DNA from: Oceaniovalibus sp. ACAM 378
GTDB lineage: Bacteria > Pseudomonadota > Alphaproteobacteria > Rhodobacterales > Rhodobacteraceae
DNA: 64,000 bases
Direction of reading: 5' to 3'
NCBI RefSeq assembly: GCF_008085915.1
Contig: NZ_VSJK01000003.1
Location: forward strand, 186,001 to 250,000
This document shows positions 26,979 to 36,228 of the stretch, piece after piece. The first letter of the stretch is position 1. Each line of letters begins with the position of its first letter. The position numbers were made by a program, and so were the translations under genes. The notes beneath the pieces were generated by a model that searched no databases, was not told the origin of the DNA, and saw only the letters and a program-made list of their open reading frames with translations.

Positions 26979-28511
26979 ATGACACATGACCTGAACCGCC
27001 GCGGATTTCTTGCCGCAAGTGGTGCCGTTGCCGGGGGACTTGCCTTTGTCTCTCCAAGCGCGCTTTTCGCGCAAGAGGGCGGCACATTGCGCTTTGCGCT
27101 GTCCACATATCCGCCCAGCTTTGATGCTTGGGCGTCCAGCGGCACGGCGGCGGGCACGATCAAGCTGCTGATGCACCGGGGTCTTCTGAGCTATGACGCC
27201 GAGGGCAAGATGCGCGGCGAACTGGCCGAAAGCTGGGAAGTGGATGACAGCGGCGCATGGATCTTCAAGCTGCGTGATGCCAAATGGCACGACGGATCGC
27301 CTGTCACCGCCGAAGATATCGCATGGAACGTGACCGAAGGGCAGAAAGCCGATTCTGCGGCCTATTTTCAGGGGCAGCTGGTTCAGATCCTCACGGTCGA
27401 AACGCCGGATGCAAAGACTGTGCGGATGATCACTGCTGAACCTCTTGCCATTCTTCCCGGCTGGTTCGCGCATTACAACATGCCGATGATCAAAAAGGGT
27501 GAACCGCGCGATACGATGATCGGCGCCGGTCCTTTCAAATTGTCCGGGCAAGACCGGGGTGTGTCGCTCTCGCTGGTTGCCAATCCGGATTACTATAAAG
27601 AAGGCCTTCCGAAACTCGACGGTATCGAGGCCACGGTTTACGCCGATGAAAACCTGCGGGTTGCGGCGCTTGAGGCCGGAGACGTTGATCTGATCGAATA
27701 TGTCCCATGGCAGTCGATGACCCGGATCGAGGAAAACCCAGAGCTTAAACTGGACACCCGCGACGGTCCCTTCATGTATCTGACGTTTAACGCGACCCGC
27801 GCGCCCTTTGACAATCCATTGGTGCGCCGCGCCGTCGCCCATGCGATCAAGCGGGAAGACATTGTCGCCGCTGCATTCTTCGAACGTGGTGGCCCCTTGG
27901 CGCATTTGCCGATTGCCGAACAGTCCGAGTTCTATAACCCCGAATTTGCCAACGCCTGGGATTATGACCCGGAAAAGGCCAAGGCACTGCTGACCGAAGC
28001 CGGTTATCCGGATGGGTTTGATTGCACCATGCTGTCGACCGCGCAATACGGAATGCACCAGTCGACCGCCGAAGTCTGCCAAGCCTATCTGTCGATGATC
28101 GGCATCAATGCGCAACTTGATCTGCCGGAATGGTCATCCCGGGTGCAGAAGGGCAACGAAGGTTCCTATGATCTGGCGGTTATGGGCACCACGGCAAACA
28201 ACAACGATCCTGCCGGTCTGAGCAATATTCTGGATGGATCACTGCCCAACAGCTTTGTGCGGAGCTTTGGTATGGAGACTCCGGAAATCACCGAAGCCTT
28301 TGCCCGTGGTCAGGCCGAGTTTGATTATGAAACCCGCAAGGAAATCTATCGCGGGCTTGAAGAAACGGCAATCGAGACGGTTCCTATTGTCGGGTTGGCC
28401 TGGCGTTCGCAGGGCTATGCGATGCGGAATTCGGTTTCGGGTTTTGCGAACATGCCCGGGCAACTGACCTTCTATTCCGGCATCACGCTGGAAGACGCGA
28501 TGCTGGGCTGA
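26979..28511 (+). CDS. Peptide-type ABC transporter substrate-binding protein (SBP_bac_5)
   Basis: A 510-residue family 5 binding protein, the class that binds di- and oligopeptides, nickel, or opine-like compounds. The leader LNRRGFLAASGAVAGGLAF is a twin-arginine signal, unusual among binding proteins but common in this family in marine Rhodobacteraceae. The body has the typical YDAEGKMRGELAESWEV and VRRAVAHAIKREDIV segments. Start ATG 26979, with AAGGAG a few bases upstream; an in-frame ATG at 26949 would put ten extra residues before the leader. It is the first of four transporter genes. Confidence 0.9.
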   Translation: MTHDLNRRGFLAASGAVAGGLAFVSPSALFAQEGGTLRFALSTYPPSFDAWASSGTAAGTIKLLMHRGLLSYDAEGKMRGELAESWEVDDSGAWIFKLRDAKWHDGSPVTAEDIAWNVTEGQKADSAAYFQGQLVQILTVETPDAKTVRMITAEPLAILPGWFAHYNMPMIKKGEPRDTMIGAGPFKLSGQDRGVSLSLVANPDYYKEGLPKLDGIEATVYADENLRVAALEAGDVDLIEYVPWQSMTRIEENPELKLDTRDGPFMYLTFNATRAPFDNPLVRRAVAHAIKREDIVAAAFFERGGPLAHLPIAEQSEFYNPEFANAWDYDPEKAKALLTEAGYPDGFDCTMLSTAQYGMHQSTAEVCQAYLSMIGINAQLDLPEWSSRVQKGNEGSYDLAVMGTTANNNDPAGLSNILDGSLPNSFVRSFGMETPEITEAFARGQAEFDYETRKEIYRGLEETAIETVPIVGLAWRSQGYAMRNSVSGFANMPGQLTFYSGITLEDAMLG

Positions 28512-28520
28512 TCGGGGATC

Positions 28521-29480
28521 ATGTTGAGATATATCGCTTATCGCAGCGTCGTCGCGCTGTTTCTCGTCTGGGTGGTGGTGACAGCAGTGTTTTTGCTGCT
28601 GCACCTCATCCCCGGGGATCCGGCTGAACTTCTGCTGTCTCAGGGTTCGATTGCCGCCGATCCGGCGGCAGTTGCGGCGCTGCGAGAAAAGATGGGCCTG
28701 AACGCGCCCATCTGGCAGCAATATATCGACCATCTGGGCGGAGTGCTCACCGGTGATCTCGGCGTGTCGTTTCGTGACGGCGCGCCGGTGGTCGAACAGA
28801 TCGCCAAGCGGCTTCCCCGCACCCTTGAGGTGATCGTGACAGCCGCCCTGATCGCCACGGGCATTGGCGTGCCGCTTGGCACCTATGCGGCGATCCATGC
28901 CAATGGCCGGGCCGACGGTGCGATTTCGTTCTTCGCCTCGGCGGCACTGTCGACACCGGTTTTCGTGGTGGGCACGGTGGTGATCCTGATCTTCGCGCAA
29001 AAGCTGAAAATCATGCCGGCGGGGGGCTTTATTCCGTTTTCCGAAGATCCTGTCGGCCATATCCGGTTGTTGCTTTTGCCTGCGGGCACCGTCGCGCTGT
29101 CGCTGCTGGCGGTGATCACGCGGATGAGCCGGGCTTCGGTGCTGGAGGTGTTGCAACGGGACTATGTGCGCACCGCCCGCGCCAAGGGGCTGCCGCGTAA
29201 GCGTATTCTGCGCCGCCATGTGGTGCGCAACGCGATGATCCCCGTTCTGACGATCCTGGGCCTTGAGATGGGCACGCTGATCGGTGGCACGGTTCTGGTT
29301 GAGTTCGTGTTCAACTGGCCCGGCCTGTCCGGGTATCTTGTCGCGGCGGTCGATGCACGGGATTACCCCGAAGTCGTAGGTATCGTAATGACTATTTCCA
29401 TTCTTTTCGTGTTCCTGAACCTGCTGGTCGATGTGATCAATGCAGCCCTTGATCCGCGCATCAGCCTGGTGCGCCGATGA
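28521..29480 (+). CDS. ABC transporter permease (DppB-like)
   Basis: A 319-residue inner-membrane permease with six expected helices and the EAA loop as RTARAKGLPRKRILRRHVVRNA. The N-terminus MLRYIAYRSVVALFLVWVVVTAVFLLLHLIPGDP is the DppB/OppB pattern. It starts nine bases after the binding-protein stop and overlaps the next gene by four bases (ATGA). Confidence 0.92.
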   Translation: MLRYIAYRSVVALFLVWVVVTAVFLLLHLIPGDPAELLLSQGSIAADPAAVAALREKMGLNAPIWQQYIDHLGGVLTGDLGVSFRDGAPVVEQIAKRLPRTLEVIVTAALIATGIGVPLGTYAAIHANGRADGAISFFASAALSTPVFVVGTVVILIFAQKLKIMPAGGFIPFSEDPVGHIRLLLLPAGTVALSLLAVITRMSRASVLEVLQRDYVRTARAKGLPRKRILRRHVVRNAMIPVLTILGLEMGTLIGGTVLVEFVFNWPGLSGYLVAAVDARDYPEVVGIVMTISILFVFLNLLVDVINAALDPRISLVRR

Positions 29481-31345
29481 ACCGGGCGCAACGCAAGCTG
29501 ATCCTGCCGACCGCAATTGCGGCCATCATCGCCGCGCTGGTGTTGCTGGCACCGTTCCTGCCGCTGGCCGATGTCCGGTTGATGGACATCCCCGGGCGAT
29601 TTTCGGCGCCCTCGTCGGAACATTGGCTTGGACAGGATGAATTCGGGCGGGACGTGTTGTCGCGGCTGATCTGGGGCGGACGGGCATCGTTGTTCATCGC
29701 CATCGGCTCGGCACTGGCCGCTGCCGTCATCGGCACCACGCTGGGTCTTTTGGGCGGGTTTTTTCGTGGCTTCGTCGAGGTTATCACCGTCCGGTTTTCC
29801 GAAGTGATCCTGTGCCTGCCGCCGCTGCTTCTGGCGCTGCTCGTGGTTACGATTCTGGGGGCGGGGACATGGCCGCTGATCCTGGCGCTGACGCTGCTTT
29901 ATACGCCAAACTATGCGCGGGTGGTCTATGCTGCGACCTTGCAGGTTCGGTCGCTTGATTTTGTCACGGCGCAGACCGCCATGGGTGCCCATCCGGTGCA
30001 GATTCTGGCGCGGACCGTGCTGCCCAACATACTGCCGCCGCTTCTGGTGCAGATGTCGCTGGTCGTTGCATCGGCGATGGTGATCGAAAGCGGGCTCAGC
30101 TTTCTGGGACTTGGGGTTGTGCCGCCGACACCGTCCTGGGGGTTGATGATCCGGGCCGCACGGGGCGCGATGGAGCAGCAGTGGCTGTTGCTGGTCTGGC
30201 CGTCGCTGGCGCTGGCGGGCACGATCCTGACCTTCAATCTGTTGTGCGACCGGCTGCAATCGGCACTTGATCCCCGCGGAGTGACCGGCGGTGGCGCGCT
30301 GTGGCTGCGTCGTGGGCGCAATGCTCCGGCCCCGACACCTGTTGCCAAGGTCGCCGCCGAGGCTGACGCCCTGTTGCGGGTCGAGGACATGTCGATCCGG
30401 CTGCACGCCGAAACCGGCATGATCGAACTGGTGCGCGGCGTGTCCTTTACCGTGATGCCGGGGGAAACCCGCGCCATCGTCGGCGAAAGCGGATCGGGCA
30501 AGACGCTGACGGGTCTCGCCTTGACCGGGCTGTTGCCCGACGTTCTGAGCATCAGCGGTGGGCGGGCTCTGTTCAACACCCGCGATGGCACACAGGTGGA
30601 TCTGTCCAAACTGGACGAAGACGCGTTCCGCACCCTGCGGGGCCGCGAGGTGTCGATGGTGTTTCAGGATGCCGCTGCCGCGCTGAACCCGGTTTTGCGT
30701 ATCGGTGAACAGTTGGGCGAGGCGATCCGTGCGCATAATGACATCGACGATGCCGCGCTGAATAAGCGGGTCGTTGCCCTGCTGCGGCAGGTCGGTCTGC
30801 CCGATCCCGAAAGCCGGGTTCGTTCCTATCCGCACGAGCTTTCGGGCGGGCAACGGCAGCGGGCGATGATCGCGGTGGCTGTGGCGAATGAACCCCGTCT
30901 TCTGATCGCTGACGAGCCGACAACCGCGCTTGACCCGACGATTCAGGCGCAGATCCTGACCCTGTTCCAGACGCTGAAGGATGAAACCGAAGGCATGGGG
31001 CTGATCTTTGTCACCCATGATCTGGCGGTTGTGGCCGAGATCGCCGATCAGGTGACGGTGATGTATGCCGGTGAAGTGGTCGAAGAGGGGCCGGTGGATC
31101 AGGTGTTTGCCCGTCCGCGCCACCCCTATACCGCCGCGCTGATCGCTTCGGTTCCCGAAGGCGGCGCCGACCGGCTGGTGGCGATTCCGGGCACGGTGCC
31201 GACGCCGCACAACATGCCGCCGGGCTGCCGCTTTGCACCCCGATGTGACCATGCGATCGCCGCCTGTTCCGCCGCCATGCCCGACATTGAACGCCCGGCA
31301 CCCGACCGGCGCACCCGCTGTATTCGCTGGGAGGAGGTGACCTGA
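29477..31345 (+). CDS. Fused ABC permease (DppC-like) and ATPase (DppD-like)
   Basis: A 622-residue fusion. Residues 1 to about 280 are a DppC-type permease (EHWLGQDEFGRDVLSRLIWGG; EAA loop AQTAMGAHPVQILARTVLPN), joined by an arginine-rich linker near 275-300 to a DppD-type ATPase with Walker A GESGSGKT at 336-343, signature LSGGQRQRAM, Walker B LLIADEPTTALD, and the C-terminal oligopeptide/nickel motif CRFAPRCDHAIAAC. Such fusions are known in this family. The stop overlaps the next ATPase gene by one base. One frame runs through both halves without interruption, so this is not an annotation artefact. Confidence 0.92.
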   Translation: MNRAQRKLILPTAIAAIIAALVLLAPFLPLADVRLMDIPGRFSAPSSEHWLGQDEFGRDVLSRLIWGGRASLFIAIGSALAAAVIGTTLGLLGGFFRGFVEVITVRFSEVILCLPPLLLALLVVTILGAGTWPLILALTLLYTPNYARVVYAATLQVRSLDFVTAQTAMGAHPVQILARTVLPNILPPLLVQMSLVVASAMVIESGLSFLGLGVVPPTPSWGLMIRAARGAMEQQWLLLVWPSLALAGTILTFNLLCDRLQSALDPRGVTGGGALWLRRGRNAPAPTPVAKVAAEADALLRVEDMSIRLHAETGMIELVRGVSFTVMPGETRAIVGESGSGKTLTGLALTGLLPDVLSISGGRALFNTRDGTQVDLSKLDEDAFRTLRGREVSMVFQDAAAALNPVLRIGEQLGEAIRAHNDIDDAALNKRVVALLRQVGLPDPESRVRSYPHELSGGQRQRAMIAVAVANEPRLLIADEPTTALDPTIQAQILTLFQTLKDETEGMGLIFVTHDLAVVAEIADQVTVMYAGEVVEEGPVDQVFARPRHPYTAALIASVPEGGADRLVAIPGTVPTPHNMPPGCRFAPRCDHAIAACSAAMPDIERPAPDRRTRCIRWEEVT

Positions 31346-32337
31346 TGACCGGACCATTGGTACAGGCCCACGGGTTGGGCCGAAATTTCCCCATGCGTCA
31401 GGGGCTCTTGGGCCGGCCGCGCGATGTCTGGGCAGTGCGCGATGTCGACCTGACCGTGGCGCGGGGCGAAACCCTCGGCGTGGTCGGAGAGTCGGGCTGC
31501 GGCAAATCCACTCTGGGGCGGATGATGATGGGGCTTGATGCACCCACGACCGGCTCGGTTGAATTTGACGGGCGCGATCTGGCCGACGTGAAGGGGGGCG
31601 AGCGGCGCAGGCTGGCGCGTCGGATGCAGATGGTGTTTCAGGATCCGTTCGGATCGCTTGATCCGCGCCGCAGTGTTGGCGCGCAGATCGCCGACGGCTT
31701 GCGGATCCACAATATCGTCCCAAGTGACAAGATCGCCGAAGAGGTGCTGCGCCTGACCGAGCAGGTGGGCCTCTCGCCCGAGTCTGTGCGCCGTCGTCCG
31801 CACGAATTTTCCGGCGGTCAGCGCCAGCGTGTTGCCATCGCCCGTGCCCTTGCCACACGTCCCGATTTCATTGTCGCCGATGAACCCGTGTCGGCGCTGG
31901 ACGTGTCGATTCAGGCGCAGGTGGTGAACCTGTTGATGGATCTGCGGCAGGATCTTGATCTTGCCATGCTGTTCATCAGTCACGACCTGCATGTGGTGCG
32001 CCACCTGTGTAACCGGATCGTCGTGATGTACCTTGGCCGCATCGTCGAGGAAGGACCGGCCGCCAAGGTGTTTGGCACGCCCGCGCATCCCTATACCCGC
32101 GCCCTGCTGGAATCGACGCCCTCGCTGGAACCGCGTCATGCGGCACTGGGTGATCGGGTGTTGCCCGGCGAACTGCCCAGCCCGATGAACCCGCCATCCG
32201 GCTGTCCATTCCGTACCCGCTGCCCGATTGCCGAACCCGCTTGTGCGCAGGCGGTCCCGCCGCTGACGCCCCAGGAGGATGGCTGGCGCGCGGCCTGTAT
32301 CAAGGCCGGGCCGGTCAAGATAGCCGAGCCGGCATAA
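31345..32337 (+). CDS. ABC transporter ATPase (DppF/OppF-like)
   Basis: A 330-residue second ATPase of the importer: Walker A GESGCGKS, signature [10 protein letters not shown], Walker [13 protein letters not shown] and the C-terminal cysteine motif [14 protein letters not shown], which in DppD/F holds an iron-sulfur cluster. It completes the five-domain set (binding protein, two permeases, two ATPases). 98 bases without terminator separate it from the creatininase-like gene. Confidence 0.93.
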   Translation: MTGPLVQAHGLGRNFPMRQGLLGRPRDVWAVRDVDLTVARGETLGVVGESGCGKSTLGRMMMGLDAPTTGSVEFDGRDLADVKGGERRRLARRMQMVFQDPFGSLDPRRSVGAQIADGLRIHNIVPSDKIAEEVLRLTEQVGLSPESVRRRPHEFSGGQRQRVAIARALATRPDFIVADEPVSALDVSIQAQVVNLLMDLRQDLDLAMLFISHDLHVVRHLCNRIVVMYLGRIVEEGPAAKVFGTPAHPYTRALLESTPSLEPRHAALGDRVLPGELPSPMNPPSGCPFRTRCPIAEPACAQAVPPLTPQEDGWRAACIKAGPVKIAEPA

Positions 32338-32435
32338 ATTTATCTATCGTTCGACAAGGCTTTTGAATTGGACGGGGACCCCCCGCGACCGTTTCAATGC
32401 CCCAACGTTCACGCACAACAAACAGGAGCGTACCC

Positions 32436-33245
32436 ATGATCGACAAGATCCGCATGGCCGAACTGACATCTGAAGAAGCCCGCCAGAACCTGACGGAAGA
32501 TGCCGTCGTGCTTCTTCCCATGGGATCGCTCGAGGATCAGGGCATCCACGCGCCGATGGGGGATTACCTTGCGGCCGATCTGGTGGCGCTGGAAATCGCC
32601 AAAACCGCCCGCGCCGATGGTGTCGCCACTTTCGTCGCACCGGTCATCCCGTTCGGGGGTCGCGACTATTTCGACTCGAGCCATGGCGGTATCTCGATCA
32701 GCCACGCCACGCTGGCCGGTATCATCGACGACATGTTCGCCTGTCTGACCCGCCACGGCATCCGCAAGATCATGATCGTCAACGGTCATGGCGGCAACGT
32801 GCCGGTGATCACCGAGGTCGCGCTGCGCTGGCGTCACAAGGCGGGGTTGTTCGTTCCGTCGATGTATCTGTGGCAGGTCGCCTATGGGCTGCTGCCCGAT
32901 CTGATCGGTGCTGAGAAGGCAAAGAAATCGTCCGGCCACGGTGGCGATCCGCTGACCTCTGTCGGGCTGCATTTTTACCCTGATCTGCTGCGTGCAGATT
33001 TGATCCGCCCGGCGCCGACCGGAGCAAAGGTCAAAGGGCTTGAAGTGTCCGGCTTTTCAACTCTGCGCTATGATGGGGTGAACATTCAGGCGCCGATCGA
33101 GGCTCTGGAAGCCACCGAAACCGGCGCGTATAATTGTGATCCGAACCTGAGCAGCGCCGAAACCGGCGAAAAGCTGGTTGCCCGGCTGGCCGAGATCGGT
33201 GCGGGTCTTGTGCGCGACCATGTTGCGCGCGGCTTGCACGACTGA
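32436..33245 (+). CDS. Creatininase-family amidohydrolase, divergent metal site
   Basis: A 269-residue member of the creatininase fold, metal-dependent hydrolases acting on cyclic or linear amides. NGHGGN (116-121) is intact. In the first metal motif the usual GSxEQHGPHLPxGTD reads GSLEDQGIHAPMGDY (30-44): Glu33 is kept, the ligand histidine is Gln35, and the aspartate is shifted. This variant subfamily probably has another substrate than creatinine. AGGAG lies ahead of the ATG at 32436. Its position after hyuAB and a peptide importer suggests hydrolysis of an amide in the same route; true creatinine breakdown is unlikely because no carbamoylsarcosine amidase gene is present. Confidence 0.8.
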   Translation: MIDKIRMAELTSEEARQNLTEDAVVLLPMGSLEDQGIHAPMGDYLAADLVALEIAKTARADGVATFVAPVIPFGGRDYFDSSHGGISISHATLAGIIDDMFACLTRHGIRKIMIVNGHGGNVPVITEVALRWRHKAGLFVPSMYLWQVAYGLLPDLIGAEKAKKSSGHGGDPLTSVGLHFYPDLLRADLIRPAPTGAKVKGLEVSGFSTLRYDGVNIQAPIEALEATETGAYNCDPNLSSAETGEKLVARLAEIGAGLVRDHVARGLHD

Positions 33246-33248
33246 CAA

Positions 33249-33304
33249 TGCGCGCCCTGCCTGATTTCTGCCTGATTGAAGATGGGCGTCGCGCAGGGCT
33301 TGCA
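33249..33304 (+). other. Imperfect hairpin and echo of the creatininase 3' end
   Basis: TGC-GC-GCCCTGC (33249-33260) pairs with GCAGGGC-TT-GCA (33293-33304) around a 32-base loop. The right arm lies within a 24-base stretch resembling the last codons of the creatininase gene (GTCGCGCAGGGCTTGCATGA against GTTGCGCGCGGCTTGCACGA), suggesting a relic of a duplicated gene end. It lies in the 129 bases before the TRAP binding-protein gene and could weaken read-through. No T-run follows. Confidence 0.3.
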
Positions 33305-33374
33305 TGACTTACAGGGCGCGGCGGTGTCGCGCAGGTATTGAAGCAGTTACAACAACCTACTGGGGAGAGACGAC

Positions 33375-34373
33375 ATGAAGACGATTGCAAGACTCAGCCT
33401 GGCCACTGCCATGGTGTTTGCCTTTGCCGCCGCCGGTCAGGCCGAAACGACCTGGCGCATGGCCACCAAGATGCCGGTGGACAGCCCTGAAGGCAAAGTG
33501 TTCGATAAATTTTCCGAGTTGACCAACGAATACACCAACGGCGAACTGACGATCGACGTCTTTCCCAACGAACAGCTGGGCAAGGAAGACGCGGTTCTGG
33601 AGCAGCTGCAGGCCAATATCATCCAGATCTATGCCGAAGGTTTCGGATATATGAAGAAATGGGAGCCGGCGCTGGCCTGGACCTCTGCCGCTTTTGCCTT
33701 CGACGATATCGATCATTGGAAGCGGTTCATGGCGTCGGACACCGTCACTGGCTGGTTCGATCATGCAGCCGAACAGGCAGGCGTGCGCCCGCTGGGCGAT
33801 CCGACGCGCGTGTTGCGCGGGCCGTTCCGGGTGATGGTGTCGAACAAGCCGGTCAATTCGGCCGACGACATGAAGAACATCAAACTGCGGATGCATGAGA
33901 ACAAGGTCGCCATCGAAACCTGGGATACTCTGGGTGCCGAAGTGATCACGCTGCCTTGGACCGAAGTGTATCAGGGTATCTCCAAGGGCATCGTCGAGGC
34001 GGTGAATTCACCCATCGCCCTGGTTGAATCCATGCGTTTCAACGAGGTCGCACCCTATATCGCGCGCCATGACGAATACTGGCAGTCGATCGGCTTTATG
34101 GTCAACGAACAGGCGCTGGGCGAGTTGGACGAGGCCACCCTCGCGGGCCTGATGAAAGCCTATGACGAGACCGGCGACTTTTCCGAGGACCTGATGTTCA
34201 AGGTTGCCGACGAGGGGATCGAGCGGATGAAGGCTGCGGGCACGACCTATACCGTGATCGACACCGCCCCGCTGGTTGAAAAGATGCGCGTCTATTACGA
34301 TGACATGGCCGCCAAGGGCGAACTTCCCGAAGGCTTTGTCGAGGCAATTGAATCCTCGCGAGCGCCGAATTGA
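33375..34373 (+). CDS. TRAP transporter substrate-binding protein (DctP)
   Basis: A 332-residue periplasmic binding protein with signal peptide MKTIARLSLATAMVFAFAAAGQA. The DctP pattern is clear: LRMHENKVAIETWDTLGAEVITLPWTEVYQGISKGIVEAVNSP, including the conserved arginine of LRMHE that binds a carboxylate in most TRAP ligands. So the ligand is probably an organic acid, which fits the downstream reductase and RraA-like genes. It overlaps the small permease gene by four bases. Confidence 0.92.
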   Translation: MKTIARLSLATAMVFAFAAAGQAETTWRMATKMPVDSPEGKVFDKFSELTNEYTNGELTIDVFPNEQLGKEDAVLEQLQANIIQIYAEGFGYMKKWEPALAWTSAAFAFDDIDHWKRFMASDTVTGWFDHAAEQAGVRPLGDPTRVLRGPFRVMVSNKPVNSADDMKNIKLRMHENKVAIETWDTLGAEVITLPWTEVYQGISKGIVEAVNSPIALVESMRFNEVAPYIARHDEYWQSIGFMVNEQALGELDEATLAGLMKAYDETGDFSEDLMFKVADEGIERMKAAGTTYTVIDTAPLVEKMRVYYDDMAAKGELPEGFVEAIESSRAPN

Positions 34374-34933
34374 CTCCGCACGAATATCAGCCGGAGGGTC
34401 CGCTCACGCGGGCCCTCAACGCGATTGACCGGTTCAACTGGTCGTTGGGTGGCGCGTTCATGTGGCTTTCGAATATCTGCCTGCTGGCGATGCTGGGGCT
34501 GACCACCGCGACGATTGTCCTTCGTCCGTTTGACATTTCGTTCTACTGGATGTGGCCCTGGACGATGGTATTCTTCGTCTGGCTATCGTTCTTTGGGTTC
34601 TTCGCGCTCTACGCCCGGCTGAAAGACGTGCGCGTCGATTTTCTGGCCAACAAGCTGGGCCCAAAGGGTTTTGCCCTGACCCGTATTCTGACCGATGCTG
34701 CCACGCTTCTTGTCACCGGTGTTCTTATTTCACAGGTCCCCACGGTCATCGCCACGTCGCGCGGTGTGTTCGACGGTGCGATCCTGCCCCAAGGCCTTGA
34801 ACTGCCGCGTCTGGCGCTTTCTATTCCCTTGATGATCTCGACGGTTCTGGTTGCCTGGACCGCCATTCTGGACTTGGCCAAGATGGCCGCCGGAATGCCC
34901 GAGAACATCACCGACCACCTCCCGGAGGCCTGA
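34370..34933 (+). CDS. TRAP transporter small permease (DctQ)
   Basis: A 187-residue membrane protein with four hydrophobic segments and the family start WLSNICLLAMLGLTTATIVLRP. The start is probably a TTG (34370) within the overlap TTGA of the DctP stop, since no ATG with a fitting site lies before the first helix. The stop is followed after three bases by the large permease ATG. Confidence 0.9.
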   Translation: MTPHEYQPEGPLTRALNAIDRFNWSLGGAFMWLSNICLLAMLGLTTATIVLRPFDISFYWMWPWTMVFFVWLSFFGFFALYARLKDVRVDFLANKLGPKGFALTRILTDAATLLVTGVLISQVPTVIATSRGVFDGAILPQGLELPRLALSIPLMISTVLVAWTAILDLAKMAAGMPENITDHLPEA

Positions 34934-34936
34934 TTG

Positions 34937-36220
34937 ATGGCGTGGATTCTGTTCGGCAGCTTTCTTGTCTTGATTCTGATGCGCGTACCGATCTCGATTG
35001 CGATCGGTACCGCTGTTGTTCTTACCTTTCTGACGTCCGATTTCTCGAACGCATTGCAGATTATCCCGCAGCAGATGCTGGAAGGGGTGAACAAGGCGTC
35101 GCTGACCGCCGTGCCGTTCTTTATCATGGCCGGCAACCTGATGAACGTGACCGGGGTGACCGGGCGCATCTTTGCCTTTGCCAACGCGCTTGTCGGACAT
35201 CTCAAGGCCGGGCTGGCACAGGTGAACGTGCTGTCGTCGATGATCTTTGCGGGCATTTCCGGGGCCGCCGTCGCCGATTGCGCCGGTCTTGGCGCGATCG
35301 AGATCAAGGCCATGCGCGAGGCCGGATACAAACCCGCCTTTGCCGCCGCGATCACGGTTGCGTCCTCGGTCATCGGGCCGCTTATTCCGCCCTCCATCGG
35401 TCTGGTGATCTATGCGTTTCTTGCGCAGCAATCGATCGAACGGATGTTTCTGGCGGGGCTGATCCCCGGTCTCATCGTCGGTCTGGCGCTGATGATCTAT
35501 GTGCGCATCCTTGCCGAGTTCCGCGATTTCCCGACCCAGAAACGCGCCACGGTGCAAGAGGTGACCCATACCGCACGCCACGGCTTTGCCGCCCTGATGG
35601 CACCCGCGATCATCCTCGGGTCGATCATGTTTGGTTTCGTCACGGCAACCGAAGCGGGCGTTCTGGCCTGTCTTTACTGCATCATCCTTGGCATCTGGTA
35701 CAAGGAGCTGACGTGGAAGGGGTTCTTCGACGCGCTCAGCGATACCGCCATGGTGACGGCGGTTATCATGATCATCATCGCCTTCTCGATTGCGATGGGG
35801 TGGTTGCTGGCGATTGACCAGACGCCGCAAAAGCTGGCCGAGTGGACATTCTCGATGACCGACAACCGCAACGTGTTCCTTGGGCTGCTGCTGGTTTTCA
35901 TCATCCTCGTCGGCTGTGTCGTCGAAGGTGTGCCGGCCAAGCTGATCCTGGTGCCGACGCTTTTGCCGCTGATCGATGCCTATGGTATCGACCGGGTGCA
36001 TTTCGGCATCATCATCCAACTGGGCCTGCTGATCGGTATTGCGACACCGCCCATGGGCATCGGACTGTACATCGTGTCCGAAGTTGGCCGGGTGCCGTTT
36101 GAAAAAGTGACAATGGCGGTTCTGCCGATGCTGGTGCCGCTGATCGTGGTGCTGATCCTGCTGACCTATGTGCCAGCGGTGTCCACCTTCCTTCCCGATC
36201 TCGTTCTTGGAAAACAATAG
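34937..36220 (+). CDS. TRAP transporter large permease (DctM)
   Basis: A 427-residue, about 12-helix permease with typical segments VPFFIMAGNLMNVTGVTGRIFAFANALVGH and PLIPPSIGLVIYAFLAQQS. With DctP and DctQ it forms a complete sodium-driven tripartite importer. ATG 34937 is preferred over the TTG one codon earlier. RraA-like gene follows after eight bases. Confidence 0.93.
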   Translation: MAWILFGSFLVLILMRVPISIAIGTAVVLTFLTSDFSNALQIIPQQMLEGVNKASLTAVPFFIMAGNLMNVTGVTGRIFAFANALVGHLKAGLAQVNVLSSMIFAGISGAAVADCAGLGAIEIKAMREAGYKPAFAAAITVASSVIGPLIPPSIGLVIYAFLAQQSIERMFLAGLIPGLIVGLALMIYVRILAEFRDFPTQKRATVQEVTHTARHGFAALMAPAIILGSIMFGFVTATEAGVLACLYCIILGIWYKELTWKGFFDALSDTAMVTAVIMIIIAFSIAMGWLLAIDQTPQKLAEWTFSMTDNRNVFLGLLLVFIILVGCVVEGVPAKLILVPTLLPLIDAYGIDRVHFGIIIQLGLLIGIATPPMGIGLYIVSEVGRVPFEKVTMAVLPMLVPLIVVLILLTYVPAVSTFLPDLVLGKQ

Positions 36221-36228
36221 GACTGATA

